This document shows, piece by piece, positions 5,388 to 6,637 of a DNA stretch of 6,637 nucleotides. The notes below the pieces were generated by a model, which did no database searches, had not been told where the DNA came from, and saw nothing but the letters and a program-made list of their open reading frames with translations. Numbering within the stretch: position 1 is the first letter of the stretch; every line of letters begins with the position of its first letter. Source of the DNA: Gallionellaceae bacterium (lineage in GTDB: Bacteria > Pseudomonadota > Gammaproteobacteria > Burkholderiales > Gallionellaceae); contig JAKFXW010000130.1 of NCBI GenBank assembly GCA_021731185.1, positions 1 to 6,637 on the forward strand, written 5' to 3'. The translations under genes and the position numbers were made by a program.

Positions 5388-6335
5388 ATGAGCGCAAAGT
5401 TCATTGAAGTGGCCGCGGCGGTACTGCAAAAATCCGATGGTACTTTTTTGCTGGCTCAACGACCACCGGGGAAATCTTATGCGGGATATTGGGAGTTCCC
5501 GGGCGGCAAGGTTGAACCGGAAGAGTCTGCACAGCAAGCTCTGGCGCGTGAGTTGCACGAGGAATTGGGCATACAGGTTATCACCGCCTATCCCTGGCTA
5601 ACCCGCGAGTTTACTTATCCGCACGCAACAGTTCGACTAAGGTTTTTTCGTGTTACCCATTGGCAGGGGGAGCCATCTGGCCGAGAAAATCAGGCTTTGC
5701 GTTGGCAGTCTCCCTTCGATTTAACTGTTTCACCCATGCTGCCCGCCAATATTCCCATTCTACGCGCACTGCAATTACCTATGCACTATGCGATTAGCAA
5801 TGTGGCGGAGTTAGGTATTAAGGAGTTTTTAAAGCGTTTACAGCAGGCACTGGATAGTGGATTGCGCTTGTTGCAGATACGTGAAAAAACTATGCCGTAT
5901 CTTGAATTAAAAAAAATAGCACAACACATAGTTAATTTAGCGCATGCCCACCATGCCCAGGTATTAATCAATCAGGATGTTGAGCTGGCACGGGAAATTG
6001 GTGCGGATGGCGTGCATCTGACCAGCGCACAGTTGATGAGCACAAGCACACGTTCACACTTTGAGCATCCCGGCCTGGCGTGGTGTGCGGCTTCCTGTCA
6101 TAACGAAACTGAATTGCTGCAGGCCAACGCACTCGGTTTAGATTTTGTCGTACTCGGCCCGGTGCTGCCTACACGCAGCCATACGGGTGTGCCGCATCTC
6201 GGCTGGCCGACATTTGCCACGCTTGCAGCGCACTCGGCTATTCCTGTGTATGCTTTGGGCGGCCTGAGGTACGACGATCTGGAGAATGCCCACCGATATG
6301 GTGCCCACGGCGTAGCCTTGCGGAGTCAGGTCTAG
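5388..6335 (+). CDS. Nudix (MutT-type) hydrolase fused to a ThiE/TenI-like domain
   Basis: This is a two-domain protein of 315 residues. Residues 1-130 are a MutT-like Nudix domain with a complete Nudix box from Gly40 to Ile62 (GX5E, then RELHEELGI). MutT-type enzymes hydrolyse oxidised dGTP and so limit mutation. Residues about 133-315 form a TIM-barrel domain of the thiamine-phosphate synthase/TenI family: LLQIREK (161-167), VLINQD (192-197), GVHL (208-211), ASCHNETEL (235-243), VVLGPVLPTRSHTG (254-267) and ALGGL (289-293). Authentic ThiE usually has Thr-Lys in the GP..PT.TK loop; here it is Ser-His (264-265), as I recall for TenI-like and MutT-fused copies. True thiamine-phosphate synthase activity is therefore uncertain. 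The ATG at 5388 is chosen because the Nudix fold begins at once, but no Shine-Dalgarno sequence precedes it. The TAG stop coincides with the CTAG next to an IS5-like end, so a few C-terminal residues may have been lost. Confidence 0.92.
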   Translation: MSAKFIEVAAAVLQKSDGTFLLAQRPPGKSYAGYWEFPGGKVEPEESAQQALARELHEELGIQVITAYPWLTREFTYPHATVRLRFFRVTHWQGEPSGRENQALRWQSPFDLTVSPMLPANIPILRALQLPMHYAISNVAELGIKEFLKRLQQALDSGLRLLQIREKTMPYLELKKIAQHIVNLAHAHHAQVLINQDVELAREIGADGVHLTSAQLMSTSTRSHFEHPGLAWCAASCHNETELLQANALGLDFVVLGPVLPTRSHTGVPHLGWPTFATLAAHSAIPVYALGGLRYDDLENAHRYGAHGVALRSQV

Positions 6336-6375
6336 GGAAACACTGAACAAGTTTATGCTACTCATGGTTTGACAT
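6336..6375 (+). mobile_element. IS5-group-like terminal sequence (left end, remnant or extending right)
   Basis: Immediately after CTAG (6332-6335, a YTAR-type target) the sequence reads GGAAACACTGAACAAGT, followed by CATGGTTTGACAT. From memory this layout resembles the left end of E. coli IS5 (GGAAGGTGCGAACAAGT, then CATGTTTGTCAT). It also shares GGAARCACTGA with the right end of the 212-bp element. No transposase frame follows within the window, so it is a remnant, a non-autonomous copy, or a chance similarity. A weak inverted partner GTTTCCCC at 6521-6528 would give a second element of about 190 bp, but the match is short. Confidence 0.4.
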
Positions 6376-6637
6376 AGTGGGGGGAAATAGCAGACGGGGT
6401 GATCAAAAAAATGGTGAAGATAAATGCGAAGAGGTGATGCGACGCTGTGCTGTTTAAATTAAAAAAATCTCACCCTTTACCTTTGATCTCCGCAGTAAGT
6501 ATTACGATGTTGACCCTGAGGTTTCCCCACGAATAGCTATTGCAAATCATAAAGTTGACGAGTAGTCTTTACGCAAAAACACCAAACAGATGTCTGCAAT
6601 GACCTGATCTTTTTCCTTGTTAGCCACCAAGCAAACA
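6336..6637. other. Distal non-coding stretch
   Basis: Apart from the IS5-like end at its start, I see no gene in these 302 bases. The stretch is AT-rich, with A runs at 6405-6411 and 6463-6469, and all + frames are broken. On the - strand an open frame enters from the right edge (6636 down to a TGA at 6547-6549), giving 29 codons ending KDQVIADICLVFLRKDYSST-L. It could be the 3' end of a convergent gene outside the window, but 29 open codons at an edge is weak evidence. Confidence 0.5.

Noticed and set aside
6138..6365. 75-codon - strand frame across the end of the Nudix/ThiE gene
   Set aside because: It is mostly antisense to a well-supported coding region, with no ribosome binding site or recognisable domain.
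6336..6528. A second complete short element ending at GTTTCCCC
   Set aside because: Only about seven outer bases match as an inverted repeat, and the flanks do not show the CTAG duplication, so the right boundary cannot be supported.

Overview
This window carries a chromosomal housekeeping cluster that looks proteobacterial and most probably betaproteobacterial (Nitrosomonadales or Gallionellaceae-like). That placement is inferred from protein character, moderate GC content and the gene order secA - argJ - DUF815 ATPase - Nudix/ThiE-like fusion. A secA-argJ-mutT neighbourhood is, as I recall it, also kept in Pseudomonas. All five recognised genes lie on the + strand.

Layout: (1) bases 1-2219 hold the last roughly 738 codons of secA, whose 5' end lies outside the window. 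(2) Bases 2286-2783 encode a small stand-alone cyclic-nucleotide-binding-fold protein with a degenerate ligand cassette and no DNA-binding domain. (3) Bases 2825-4054 encode a complete argJ with a GTG start. (4) Bases 4055-4302 form a 248-bp spacer holding two tandem hairpin units whose stems differ by compensatory base changes. (5) Bases 4303-5190 encode a DUF815 AAA+ ATPase. (6) Bases 5166-5377 form a 212-bp non-coding element with imperfect terminal inverted repeats and nested internal hairpins. It overlaps the 3' end of the ATPase gene. (7) Bases 5388-6335 encode a MutT-type Nudix hydrolase fused to a ThiE/TenI-like domain. (8) From 6336 to the window end there is a second sequence resembling an IS5-type terminus, then about 300 bp with no convincing gene.

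The genes serve protein export (SecA), arginine biosynthesis (ArgJ) and probably nucleotide-pool cleaning (the Nudix domain). They seem to be grouped by conserved order rather than by one pathway. The two parts the gene annotation does not explain are the covarying tandem hairpins after argJ, and the pair of IS5-like ends that closely bracket the Nudix/ThiE gene. The left element supplies the last codons and stop of the DUF815 gene and leaves the Nudix gene without a visible Shine-Dalgarno sequence. The right end abuts the Nudix gene's stop codon.

No tRNA, rRNA, CRISPR array or convincing rho-independent terminator was found.
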